Source: Sarocladium kiliense
Lineage: Eukaryota; Ascomycota; Sordariomycetes; Hypocreales; Sarocladiaceae
Reading direction: 5' to 3'
Length of the DNA stretch: 64,000 nt
Assembly (NCBI GenBank): GCA_030734395.1
Contig: JAUZTG010000029.1
Location: 806,001 to 870,000, forward strand
The position numbers were made by a program, and so were the translations under genes. Below the pieces are notes generated by a model that was not told where the DNA came from, did not search any database, and was given only the letters and a program-made list of their open reading frames with translations. Positions 54,240 to 64,000 of the stretch are shown here, one piece after another. Position 1 is the stretch's first letter. Each line of letters starts with the position of its first letter.

Positions 54240-56245
54240 ATGAGGATCTTTTCCCTCCTCGGCTTCGTCGCCTCAGCGGCTGCTCAGCTAGTCACCACTG
54301 GCGCCTCGTTCAAGCTCGGCGACGTCGACTACTATGTCTCGCCCTACTCCCAGGGTAAAGCTTATAATGGTCCTCTCTCTGTCAAGAATATCCCCTCCGC
54401 CTTTGGCTTCACCCCTGTCACCGTCATCTCAGAAAAGGTTCATCAGAATTCTCTCGAAAGCCTCTTCAGCAGCTGGACCACTAAGGACGATGTCTTTCAG
54501 CCTGCCTTTCTGTCCACCGTCCTCCTCGCAGGTCACAAGGGCGGCCGTGTCCCCAAGACCTCTTCCTTCTATAAGGGCGTAAAGTCTGTAGTCGTTCCAT
54601 TTGCGGGCTCATCCAAGATCCCTTCGGGCCCGTACTTCCTCGAGGTCGCTACTGGCAAGGTTTTCCAAGCTTACCGTCTCTACTCCGACTTTGGCGCTGC
54701 CTTCACCGAGTCTCTGCTCCAGGCCCCCGATGGCACCTTTCAAGCCCTATCAGCTCAGATCCCCGGCTCCAATACTCCCACCATCGGCGTCCCCTCCCGC
54801 CTATACTATACACCGACATCCAAGAAGCCCCTAGCTGGCGTCCGCGTTGGTGTCAAGGACATCTACTCCCTCGCCGGCCAGAAGAAGTCTTGCGGCAACC
54901 GCGCCTGGTGGCACTTATACCCCGAGGCCAACGAGACCGCTCCGGCTATCCAGAACCTCATCGATGCTGGTGCTATTGTCGTCGGCTACCAGAAGACGTC
55001 ACAGTTCGCTAATGGCGAGTCACCCACTGCTGGTAGGTAGAGTTCTTTTGCCCTTAAGCGTCAAACCGCATGAGAAAAAGGAGGAGATCTGACTATGGAA
55101 TTCTAGACTGGGTCTCGCAGCTCGCCCCCTTCAACCCAAGGGGTGACGGCTACAACGATCCATCATCGTCATCTTCAGGCGCTGGCGCCTCCATCGCTTC
55201 GTACTCGTGGCTCGATCTCGCCGTCGGAAGCGATACAGGCGGTTCAATCCGTGGTCCCGCCGGCCAGCAAGGTCTCTTCGGCAACCGGCCGTCGCGTGGC
55301 CTCGTGAGCCTCGACCACGTTATGCCCCTGAGCCCGACGCTCGACACTCCCGGCTTCCTCACGCGCGACCCAGCCATCTGGGATGCCGCAAGCAAGGCCA
55401 TGTACGGCGCCAACTACACCTCTCTCGCTGGCAAAAAGCCCAAGTACCCCAAGGTCATCTATGCCATGGGCTTCCCCAACAGCAGCACCGCCGCTGGTCG
55501 CATTCTCAATGACTTCACTGCCGCCGTCGCCACCTTTACCGGCGCCAAGCTAACGCCTTTCAACATCACCACTGCTTGGGCCAGTAGCCGCCCCTCATCG
55601 GCGCCGAGTGACCCCCTTACCATCATGCTCAACACGACGTACGCGACGCTCATCACCAAGGAGCAAATCGAGCTCGTGCGTGAGCCTTTCTACGCCGACT
55701 ACGCTGCTGCGCACAACGGCCGTCGCCCCTTTGTGAACCCCGTCCCTCTCTCCCGCTGGGGCTGGGGTGACTCAGTCCCGGACAGCTGGCACGCCGACGC
55801 CGTCCGCAACAAGACCATCTTCATGGACTGGTTCAACTCGAAAGTCCTCCCGCGTGCCTCCGACAAGACCCAGTGCACAGATAAGATCCTCTTCTACGCA
55901 GGCTCGACCGGCAACCCGTCCCCGCGGAACAGATACGGCACCTTGCCGGGCCCGCCCATGGGTTTCGGCTCGAGCCGCATTTCCATCTTTGCCGAGGTTC
56001 CAGACAACGTTTACCCGCTCGGCGAGGTCGCGGTTGCGTCTACCATTACAGGCGAGAACGAGCCACTGCCCGTCACTGTCAACGTCCTCGTCGCCAAGGG
56101 ATGCGATGGGGTTATTGCCAAGCTCGCACAAGATCTGGTCAAGGCTGGTATCCTGAAGTTGCCGAAGACAGGTGGCTCGCTGACTGGAAGCGAGGTGCTG
56201 TTCAAGCGTGATGTTGAGGAAGTGAATGCCTGGATGGAGGTTTAG
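54240..56245 (+). CDS. Secreted amidase-signature protein
   Basis: Two exons, 54240-55032 and 55107-56245, give 643 residues. An N-terminal signal peptide (MRIFSLLGFVASAAAQ, cleavage after about residue 16) directs it outside. A 170-residue N-terminal domain precedes the amidase domain; it looks like an extra module found in extracellular fungal amidases. The triad is complete: K206 (GVRVGVKDIYSLAG), S287 (PSSSSSGAGAS) and S311 (GSDTGGSIRGPA), again 24 residues apart. Several N-glycosylation sequons (NYT, NIT, NTT, NKT) agree with secretion. The family hydrolyses amide bonds, possibly of N-acyl compounds or plant metabolites. Strongly biased to C-ending codons, unlike the cytosolic amidases, suggesting high expression. 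Confidence 0.9.
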
Positions 56246-56692
56246 AAGCCGGGGGCCGAGGGGGTAGTAGACGGATAGACAGCTGTGAGTGCACGGCTAG
56301 CCATGAATTGAAATGTGAAATATGAAGCGGCTGGGCTGGCAATTGCTGGAGAAATAATGCATGGTCTCGTGAGGAGAACGCCAGGGCTGTGCAGTAGCTG
56401 GTTGGGGTGGTGGCAATAGTTGGAGGCTCCCACTTATTGATTTGACTGTCTGGTTGTGGTGCTTCGTGGCACTTCCGCTATCGAGGCAAGGCGAGCCTTG
56501 AGGAGAGCCACAGTCTCTTCGTTCCCTTACGAGACTTCCAGCAAGGTCTTGTACTCCAGCAGCGCCTCTGATGTCCCTATGAGGTCCATGTCCGTCACAG
56601 CCAACATTTGATGGGACATTACGCCCTGTATACAATCGATACTTGAATCCCTCAAGTCCTACACGATACACACCAAGGCGACAAGGAAGCTC
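56246..56692. other. Convergent intergenic region
   Basis: 447 bp between converging genes. Open frames here are short and unsupported. Confidence 0.45.
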
Positions 56693-58568
56693 TCATGTGC
56701 CCTTAGCGCCAAACATGGCGTTATTCAAGACCGTCTCTTGAAGAGCCGGAAGAACCTGTCCCATGAAATGAGCAGCCTCATTGCGGTAAATATCCACGAG
56801 AAACGGGTAAATCGCAAGATGAGCCAGATTGAGCAGATTGAATCGCCAGAGAATGTACTTGGCCGCTCGTAGTACATCCGGGCCGCCGATGAAGTCTGGG
56901 AAGTGATCCTCCAGAGCAGAGTGCTCTAGCTTCTGTTTGAGATTGGCGGGTTGGTTGAAGAGCATGATAACTGAAGTTTTCGCGAAGTAGCTTGCGTTAA
57001 CGACGTCGTCGAAGAGGAGGAAATACTCCAACATCTGGTTTGTCGAGCCATCTTCTGGCGACAGCTGGTCGTATTCATCCAGGTTAACGACAAATATAAT
57101 AGTTGTGACGTTCTTGAAGGACTTCATCCATCTTCTTCTCCCAAACGCCTGATGCCCGGCATCTTGAATGTGGATAGAGAGTTGACCGACTTGGGTCCTT
57201 AATTCAGTAACAGCGTTTGCTGTAGGCCTCAGCTGAAGAATATCGAGTCCACTTGGCGAGTAGCCCGGCTTTACTATCCTGTCCAATTCAGCAAAGTAGC
57301 TGTTTGTTTCGTTAGCTTCGCTGGAGGCGCTACCATAAGTAGTCATGGGCAAATAAATTAACGTACTATTCTGCTCCGGTTGGAAATGAGAAGTCCGCGG
57401 ATCGAGCCATAATGTCTGAGAAATACTGGCTCCCAAGGATAACCCCAAGGGCAGACTTGAACCCAGGGTCCAGGCCGGAGGCTGTCAGATGTTCCCAAAT
57501 AGGATCGAAACTCGCTACGAAGTCTGCGTGTTCCCAGATATCATCTGAGTCCGGAGCAACTTCGAGCTTCCGCATTGCAGTGACGAGTGCTTTTGCAGAT
57601 GTGACAACGTCCTTGTAGATTGCTTCCTTGTAGCTTTTCAGCTGCTCGTGCATGTCGCCGTTCCCCAGAACTAGTTGCAACAGCTTCATGAGGTCCGGTC
57701 GTGAATCAGCCCCAAGCAGGAGTACTTTACATTCTGGGTGCGACCTGCTCGTGCCAACTCCAAGCGCTCGTTCGATAGCCCGCAATTTCGTAGTTGGGCG
57801 GGTAGAATACGATGTCTCGCTTTGTTGCTCATGCAGGGTTTTCTTGACAGAGCCTCTAATCCATCTTTGGTAGATTTTGGATACAAAAAGTTCCGTGTCA
57901 AACTCGAATTGCATTGAGCTCTTTGTCGAGTTCGTAGTGGTGGTAGTGCCGGTCGTCAGGATGGAGTCTATGTCTCGGTGCACATAGAGCGACTCAGTAT
58001 CGTTGGCCATCTTTTTGAAGGCGTTACGAGTTTGGGATTGGTAAAGAATCATCTTCTGCTCGGACAGCATCGTTCTACTCCCAGTCAGAACATTCCGAGG
58101 ACACGGCTTTGGTAGAATTACGGTGGCTACTTACGCATTACACGCAGTGAGCAGGAGCGTCAGCGCACCCGTCTGTTGTTGAATCATGCGCTGAACATTG
58201 CCGAAGTCCTTTGTCTTCAAAAGCAGCTGGAACTTGCTCGCGACATCAAGGTGGTTCTCTGAGTTCATCTGGAACTGAGATGTCTCGCTGTTAATCTTGG
58301 TGATTAACGCGCGACAGCAGAGCACGCAGCGATCCAGATCCATGACCAACTGATGGTGCAGATCCTCGGAGCTTGACTCTGTCCAGGCTTTGATCTTGCA
58401 TAGCGCGGTATTGAGAGCGGTGAGCTGGCTCTCGAGGTTCAGCACTTCTAGATCCGCGTCCTTCCATTGACTACGGAGCTCTGCGACTGTGCTGATTATC
58501 TTGCCGAGGATGTCGATGATGTTGGCTACAGCCCCGGCCGTACCGATGATTGTGATCGGATCCGCCAT
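56693..58568 (-). CDS. G-protein alpha-like protein with degenerate nucleotide site and fungal N-terminal domain
   Basis: Three exons, 58135-58568, 57367-58074 and 56693-57299, give 582 residues. Residues 1-145 form the helical N-terminal domain (MADPITIIGTAGAVANIIDILGKIIS) often found in fungal STAND proteins and in a fungal G-alpha-like group. Residues about 200-582 follow heterotrimeric G-alpha order. The P-loop position reads LLLGADSRPDLMK (residues 263-275) instead of GxGESGKS. Switch I is LRPTANAVTE (R405). Switch II is DAGHQAFGRRRW with Gln431 kept. IIFVVNLDEYDQ is conserved. The NKxD position is FNQPAN (496-499), lacking the Lys and Asp that bind guanine. So it is G-alpha-shaped but probably unable to bind GTP normally. 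Function likely scaffolding or dominant interference; unknown. Confidence 0.85.
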
Positions 58569-59301
58569 TACCAGGACGATGCTCTTCTAGGGAGCTTTTA
58601 GGAGATGACAAGAAGATACTTGAACCGTCCGTTGGGCTGGGTAAAGTGAGGCAATGGCAAGGTCGCATGTGGCTAAGCCTCAATCATGCGGGACACTGGT
58701 GAGCCGATACTCAACTCAGGTGCATGCATCTGGACTGAAAGGGGATAGCTGGAGGAAAGATAGGTGAATGGCAGCCTTGGTTCAAATAATTCCACGTCGC
58801 TCTTGGTATGCCCATCATGAAGTATCTCGATTAGCAACAATGGCCAGCGAGACATTGGATCGCTATCAACAGCGAAGTCCCCAATAGTACACGGATTCCG
58901 CTACTGAGATCCTTTCTTGGGTTTATTCGCGAAGAATTATGCGAAAGCAATCGGCTTGTCATTGACTGGACCAACACTTTGGTCGCCAACATCATCGATG
59001 CGATCGTGATAAGCACTTCCATGGGCATGGACGGGAAGTTTCGCCGAGCGTGACTGCATTAACATTGGTACAATTAAAGCTATATTGTGATACTCAATGG
59101 GTCTACATAGCATCCTAGATCGGCGTGGCTTGCTTGAACTGGCTTCGTATGGGAGACCTCGTTCAAATCAGCTCATCACTTTCACGCGTCTATCACATGA
59201 GTACGAAGCCTTCATTATACCCTTTATTATACTTTATCATACCACGTACTCAACCGGCTTCAGATCTCCCACTTCCTGCCTGCGCCTAACGCACAACAGG
59301 G
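58569..59301. other. Intergenic 0.73 kb
   Basis: Promoter of the G-alpha-like gene on the left and 3' flank of the mucin-like gene on the right. Nothing further supported. Confidence 0.45.
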
Positions 59302-60093
59302 TCAGAAGGCCAAAGCCATGGCCATGCCAGCTGCAACCCTAAGGTGCCAGTAAGGAAACGACGTGGCAGCAGTATCCTCGGATGCGGTAGTCGTTTCGGT
59401 CTCTGCCTCTGATGTCGACGACTCGATCTCGGTCAACGATCCTGAAGTGGAGTCTCCCATGTCAGTTATATTTGGTCCTTCTTCGGAAGTCTCTGTGCTT
59501 GGTATGGTGGCAAGGGTAGAGGCTCTTGTGCTATATGCCTGCGCACCTTGCGTGGAAGCCAAGTCTGTAGTAGTTGGCTCGATCTCTTCGGTAGTAACTT
59601 CTGGTTCCATAATCACGGTCTTTATTGCGGGAACAATTGTTGCAGAGGTGACAGGGTCCTCCTCCGTTGTAAGTGGTTCTGCAGTGCTAGTCTCCGTTGG
59701 CGAAGGGGGAACCTCCGCCGTCGTCTCAGGAAACAAATCAGGAAGAGTCGTAATTTCCGAAAATGATAACGTTAAGGAGGATTCCTCTGTCAAGCTTGAA
59801 ATCAAGGCATTGTTCTCTGTTAAGATCGACTCGATTTCGCTGCTGAGCGCGATGAGTGCAAAGGCCGACTCCGTCGTTGCAAACAGTCGATCGTCGCATT
59901 CAAATGGTGCATCCTCGTCGCTGGTTTCTTGACAAATCTGGCCAATTTGGCAGCACCAAGTGTCGTCGCAGACGACCGGGCAAAGGAAGCTGCGTTGTTG
60001 AAGTGAGGCATCTGGGGCTCGTGCGGCCATTCGCGAGGCCTGGGCTATGGCTACGACTGCGGTGATGAGACCCCAAGATCGAAAACCCGCCAT
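59302..60093 (-). CDS. Secreted Ser/Thr-rich mucin-like protein, probably GPI-anchored
   Basis: Single exon, 263 residues from the ATG at 60093. A signal peptide (GLITAVVAIAQAS) is followed by a small Cys-rich domain (CPVVCDDTWCCQIGQICQ... C near residue 66) with seven Cys in about 30 residues. The remaining 170 residues are Ser/Thr/Glu/Pro-rich low complexity, expected to be O-glycosylated. The C-terminus ends in a hydrophobic stretch (LRVAAGMAMALAF) preceded by small residues, as in GPI-anchor signals. Likely a cell-wall or plasma-membrane surface protein; the short Cys-rich module resembles wall sensor or adhesin heads but is not assigned. A long open frame on the opposite strand (59363-59932) is an artefact of the repetitive composition. 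Confidence 0.8.
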   Translation of the reverse strand: MAGFRSWGLITAVVAIAQASRMAARAPDASLQQRSFLCPVVCDDTWCCQIGQICQETSDEDAPFECDDRLFATTESAFALIALSSEIESILTENNALISSLTEESSLTLSFSEITTLPDLFPETTAEVPPSPTETSTAEPLTTEEDPVTSATIVPAIKTVIMEPEVTTEEIEPTTTDLASTQGAQAYSTRASTLATIPSTETSEEGPNITDMGDSTSGSLTEIESSTSEAETETTTASEDTAATSFPYWHLRVAAGMAMALAF

Positions 60094-60829
60094 CTTGCAA
60101 GAGATTAGGTGGAATTCCGCAGGGCAGTTGATGGAAGAGGGTATTTCAGAATTGCTATATCTTATACTTCGATGGTTAGTGGCCGTGTGGAATGCCTCTT
60201 GTATATCCGTCTCTAAGCCTAGAGCACAAGACTTCCCCAAGCAGCCACCACGTTTATTCATGGCAAGGACGCATGTCTCAGTCAATGGTTGTCTAGACTT
60301 GGGCGAAACACCACTTCTTTTGCTGAAAATGCCCAGCTTTTGATCATATTCAGCCTAGTTGCAGGAGTTCATGTGATGCAGCTGAGATCTAATGCAAGCC
60401 ACCCTCGACCGTCTCATGTCTAGATTGGCCGATGACACCAGCCCCAATGTGGGACGGTAAATGCGAGGAAGAACATAGTTGGTAGATCCCCACCATATTT
60501 TATCATTCCGGCTCTGGCTGAGGCCCGGGCCGGACGGATGGCTCTCGTGTGAAAGAGGCCAGTGGCTTAGCTGAACACCCTTTACACGGGTATCGAGGCT
60601 ACCAAGACTACGCGGTTGGTAGTCTCGACTCTCAGCCGGCCGGCAGATCATCATGCGACCTCTTGGTCGTGGCAGGGACACTGTACTAGACTTAGGTCAT
60701 TGGTCAAGGAGTCGCACGCATATCAATTGCTTGCCTGTCTTCCTTCTTCGGCTTCAGATAATAATATGTAAAGTATCCCTTGTGATCTTCGGCAGAACAT
60801 CATCCTATGCGCACAGAAAAGCCGTGATC
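60094..60829. other. Divergent intergenic region
   Basis: 736 bp between opposite start codons (mucin-like protein and multi-pass membrane protein). Both promoters must lie here. An open frame continuous with the downstream gene begins upstream of its ATG but has no credible start. Confidence 0.45.
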
Positions 60830-63125
60830 ATGTCGCAAACAAATTCCGTGACTGGCTCATTGGGCATGTCGCCTTCGACTGGCCCTCAACGTACGCTGTC
60901 CATGTCGCAGATTCCGACTGGAGCTTCTCAAGACCATCGCATACATACTGCTGTTAGTACTCCAGTGTCTGGAGACCCTCCTAGAGCATCAACCTTGCCG
61001 CATGCCTTTTCATCAACGCTCTCAACTCCGGCCGGAGGTACTGCCTCTCAACCGCAGAACACAGCAAACACAGCGACCTCCAGTCAGACTCCGCTATCGA
61101 CGCCGAGTCAAACCGTACATCACGGTCCAACTAGCCCTACAGCAGCATCACCAACGATGCCAGGATCGACATCATCGGTTTCCATGAATGCCTCGCCCCC
61201 AGTTAACAACACGACAGCATCTCTTAGTCCGCCGTTGAAGCCAGTAGTGCAAACGAAGACCGCGCCTATTGGTAAAAGTCCAAACTCAACCACAAATAAA
61301 CCGTTCCACGTAGCACTTACAGACACATTGTTCTGGTCGGCCTTGTGCTCCCTTGGGCTCGTCATTTTTGTATCGCTCATCACCTGGAAGAGTTCATCAC
61401 TGGATTGGCCGCTGGCAAATATCTCCGTCTCATCGGGTATCTTGCTGCTCACTGTTCTCGTGAAAATGACTGATTGGGCTCTCGATAGCCTCGGAGACAT
61501 CGGCTGGGAGAAACTCTATTGGGGACCAATCCTCCAACGAAATGGGAATCTCATCACACATCTCGGGATGACCTCAGGCATCGGTGCTTGGTGGAAGATC
61601 TTGTTCAGTCCGCCTGAGGTCGAGACCCCTTCGTCGTCTCGAGTCTCTAACTTTGTTAGACGGGTTGGTCGATCTCACTGGCCACAATTCTGGGCATTCT
61701 GGAGGTATGGTACCACGGTTTCTCATCCTTGACATTTGAATATGATGTACTAATGTAAGTTCTAGAATCGCTGTATGGTTGCTGATCCAAGTTCCAGGTA
61801 TTATTGTCATGTCCTCAGCAAGTACGAAAACTGCATATCATCCTGCTGGGTGGTCGACTGTGAGCGGCGGACTAGGAATCTTCAATCGGAGCGAAATCAT
61901 CGAGTTCCCTGGGGACTACGTGACGTATGGGTTTGCGTTCAACATCCTGCAGGACAGGTCCATGGCTACCACCACGGAAGCTATCAGCGAAGAGTGTCAG
62001 CATCACGACAACTGCAAGTCGAGTCTCCTCGTGGGAGGCATCCAATGGATTACTCCTTGGCCGTACATGTGGATATCAGGGGACGACAAGACGGCTTATC
62101 TCACGCGTCATATGCCCGTATACCAGCTTGAAGGATGGAACACTACCACCGACAAGTCCATATCCTGGACCAAAGATGAATGCCGCGTTTACCAAGCAGA
62201 CATCTACTCAACCCAGGTCTGCGCAAAGGCAAGCAACAAAGGAGGTTCGATCTTGACTGGTAAGCCTAACATGTGATCGGAGCTGCAGTATGAAAACTGA
62301 CACAACATTCCAGGGATTCGAGCGTGTGATCCAGATAGCGTAGACGACGAGGGGGACTGTTCTCTCTCACCGGGCTGGCCAGGCTGGGACTCCTTTGTCG
62401 CGTTCTCAACAACCTTGGACATCTACCGACTAAATATCAGCCTTGCTGCCGATCGCCAGACGAACGACATTCTCGAGATCCTGGACAAAGAAGACTCAAC
62501 TCTCCAGGACATCAATCCAGGCGACTTCCTCGATGCATTCGACGGTCTCTTTTGCCCATGGAGACCGGAAAACGCGACCTCTTCAAAATTCTGCGAACCT
62601 GGGCAGTTGAGAAACGCTGCGACAGCAACTCTCTGGGCAATCATCTACCGAAGCTACACGCCCGAAGCCAGCGAAAGCTCTCTCGCCGTAGATAGCCTAC
62701 GGAATATGTACGCCACGGCACTCTTCCTCTACAATCCCGTGTTCTTCAGCACTCTCTCATTCGACGCTCTGCCGTACTCGCGCAAAGCCCAAGAGGGACT
62801 TGCGGATGAAAACTACTTCCCCGGATCAGCTGCTCGGCCTTCTACCTACCTTGCACCTGCGCCGTGGACTGTTCTAGCTTTTGTCGTTCTTGCAGGATTC
62901 CTGATCGTGGCGTCGGTAGGAGCGGTGATTCTGGCGCTTTGGTTCAAACCGCCGGAGACATCGAGGTTTGGAGTCCTGGATGCTGGCAAGGTCGAGTTGG
63001 TGCAAGTCCAACAGCAATCGGGAGCCTTGGTCAGCCATGGACTACATGTATTTGCTGACGGCAAGACGGACAAGGAGGTTTTGCGACTCGGAGAAGGGCT
63101 GCGCGTCAGGTTGAAGCAGGGGTAA
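60830..63125 (+). CDS. Large fungal multi-pass membrane protein of unknown function
   Basis: Three exons, 60830-61704, 61766-62259 and 62314-63125, give 726 residues. The first 155 residues are Ser/Thr/Pro-rich and disordered. Membrane spans follow at TLFWSALCSLGLVIFVSLI, ISVSSGILLLTVLVKMT, and after the first intron at IAVWLLIQVPGIIVM. A large extracellular loop of about 300 residues has several Cys and N-glycosylation sequons (NRS, NTT, NIS, NAT) and includes WPYMWISGDD and FCPWRPENAT. A last span is WTVLAFVVLAGFLIVASVGAVILALW (about residues 645-670), with a short cytosolic tail. This layout fits a family of fungal hypothetical membrane proteins; no transporter signature is seen. Introns have GTATGG and GTAAGC donors. 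Confidence 0.82.
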
Positions 63126-63241
63126 CCAGGGTCTAGGAGGGAAAGACATCGACCCAGTTGCATGGAATCCTCTACAAAGCAAATGATTGTTACATCAGGT
63201 TATATTCCTCCCAACCTATAGCCGAACACCAAACCCCAGTC

Positions 63242-64000
63242 CTAAGTACTCAAAGAGCTTCCCCTCCACACATCCTCCCCCGTAAATTTCGCAGGCGGCC
63301 GCCTAGTCCTCATCGCCCTCCTCGTCCCCCTCCCATCCTCACTGCTCATCTCATCTGCCTCTCCATCTCCAGCAGAGTAGTCTTCACTATCCGGGACTGC
63401 CTGCAAAGAAGTCTTCAAGGGTGTCGATGCTGCATTCCGTTGACTCGAGCGAGGTGGCGGTGGAGGCTCGGGTGTGTTCTTCTTCGCGGGCGTGGATGTT
63501 GCCTTCGTCGGTGCAGCGGGAACTTGAGCTGCTGCTGCTGCCGTACCTTCGTTGTTCGCGGAAGGCTGAACCTTCGGCACTGGGAGAGGGTGCTTTCTAG
63601 GCCGTCCGCTACCTGGTCGGGCTCCGCCGCGCTTCCCCTTAGGCTTAACAGGGAGAGCAGGTGCCGCGTTGCGCGCAAGCCTTCTCTGTTTGCGTTGTGC
63701 CCTGAGTCTGGCGGTCGTGGCGGGCGAGTCGCCAACCTTACCGCGATACTCGTCGCCATCTTCCGCGTCCGAGCTTTCGAGTCTGCTTTTCCGTGGAGCG
63801 TAGCCATCTGGGCTGGAGTCCATAGCGGCTCGCTTCCTCTTCCTTGTCGGTCGCGCCATGGGTGAATCATCAATGTCACTGTCGTCACCTCGGTTCGGGC
63901 CAACTTCCGACTTGCGCAAGCGACCTGATCGACCGGGCTTCGGCGGTGGAGTATGATGCTTCCTCGGTCGCCCGGGACCACGTTTCGGTGCATTCTCATC
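63242..64000 (-). CDS. AT-hook protein, C-terminal part (continues beyond right edge)
   Basis: The frame is open from the stop at 63242 to base 64000, so about 252 residues of the C-terminus are visible and the start lies outside the window. Two AT-hook cores are present: KRGPGRPRKHH (near base 63960) and GARPGSGRPRKHPLP (near base 63600), surrounded by Lys/Arg/Pro/Ser/Glu-rich low-complexity sequence with nuclear-localisation-like runs (RPTRKRKRAAM). AT-hooks bind the minor groove of AT-rich DNA, so this is a nuclear chromatin-associated protein. The last residues (PPAKFTGEDVWRGSSLST) look conserved-like but I do not recognise the family. No catalytic domain is seen in this part; one could lie upstream. 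Confidence 0.7.
   Translation of the reverse strand, partial: DENAPKRGPGRPRKHHTPPPKPGRSGRLRKSEVGPNRGDDSDIDDSPMARPTRKRKRAAMDSSPDGYAPRKSRLESSDAEDGDEYRGKVGDSPATTARLRAQRKQRRLARNAAPALPVKPKGKRGGARPGSGRPRKHPLPVPKVQPSANNEGTAAAAAQVPAAPTKATSTPAKKNTPEPPPPPRSSQRNAASTPLKTSLQAVPDSEDYSAGDGEADEMSSEDGRGTRRAMRTRRPPAKFTGEDVWRGSSLST

Noticed and set aside
53840..54241. 133-codon minus-strand open frame upstream of the secreted amidase
   Set aside because: No domain and it occupies the promoter of the amidase; probably chance.
59363..59932. 189-codon open frame on the plus strand
   Set aside because: It lies antisense to the mucin-like gene and arises from its Ser/Thr/Glu repeat composition; the minus-strand protein has a signal peptide and Cys domain.

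Overview
The window is nuclear DNA of a filamentous ascomycete (Pezizomycotina). The evidence is short introns of about 50-120 bp with GTRNGY donors and CTRAY-like branch sites, Zn2Cys6 and bZIP regulators, fungal-only families (DUF1479, TRI12-type MFS, NmrA-like reductases, fungal G-alpha-like and CbxX-type AAA proteins), and eukaryotic housekeeping genes (RPB10, NAN1/UTP17, BAP31). A Dothideomycete or related class is plausible but cannot be settled from sequence alone. No rRNA, tRNA, CRISPR array or intact transposon was recognised.

Layout. 1-1.6 kb: 5' part of an unrecognised conserved-looking gene running off the left edge. 1.6-5.7 kb: gene-poor. 5.7-20 kb: housekeeping block: RPB10 and NAN1 head to head, a 2OG-Fe(II) oxygenase, a tiny zinc-binding 4F5/SERF-type protein, a secreted-type FAD-oxidase relative, a helix-hairpin-helix protein, a DUF1479 dioxygenase and a BAP31-like ER protein. 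20.5-27.2 kb: an unusual transcription factor that appears to hold two complete Zn2Cys6/fungal_trans modules in one chain, divergent from an amidase. 27.3-34.6 kb: a single-pass membrane protein of unknown function divergent from a triple-AAA CbxX-type ATPase, followed by a small membrane protein. 35.8-39.2 kb: a two-domain chromate-type transporter and a bZIP factor. 39.8-49.5 kb: a cluster-like block: amidase, TRI12-type MFS exporter, NmrA-like reductase, Zn2Cys6 regulator, second NmrA-like reductase; no polyketide synthase, NRPS or terpene synthase is present. 49.5-52.2 kb: AT-rich and repeat-bearing DNA followed by a broken gene for a secreted protein. 52.7-64 kb: a SRPBCC protein, a secreted amidase, a G-alpha-like protein with a ruined nucleotide site, a mucin-like wall or GPI protein, a large fungal multi-pass membrane protein, and the C-terminal part of an AT-hook protein running off the right edge.

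The most unusual items are the double-module transcription factor (20540-24641), the G-alpha relative that has lost P-loop and NKxD residues but kept the switch II Gln (56693-58568), the divergent membrane-protein/triple-AAA pair with a degenerate third ATPase (27262-33802), and the regulator flanked by two NmrA-like reductases with shared GCGCGC repeat motifs at both ends (45018-49860). Exon boundaries were set by hand from splice signals, phase agreement and protein continuity; no alignment was run.
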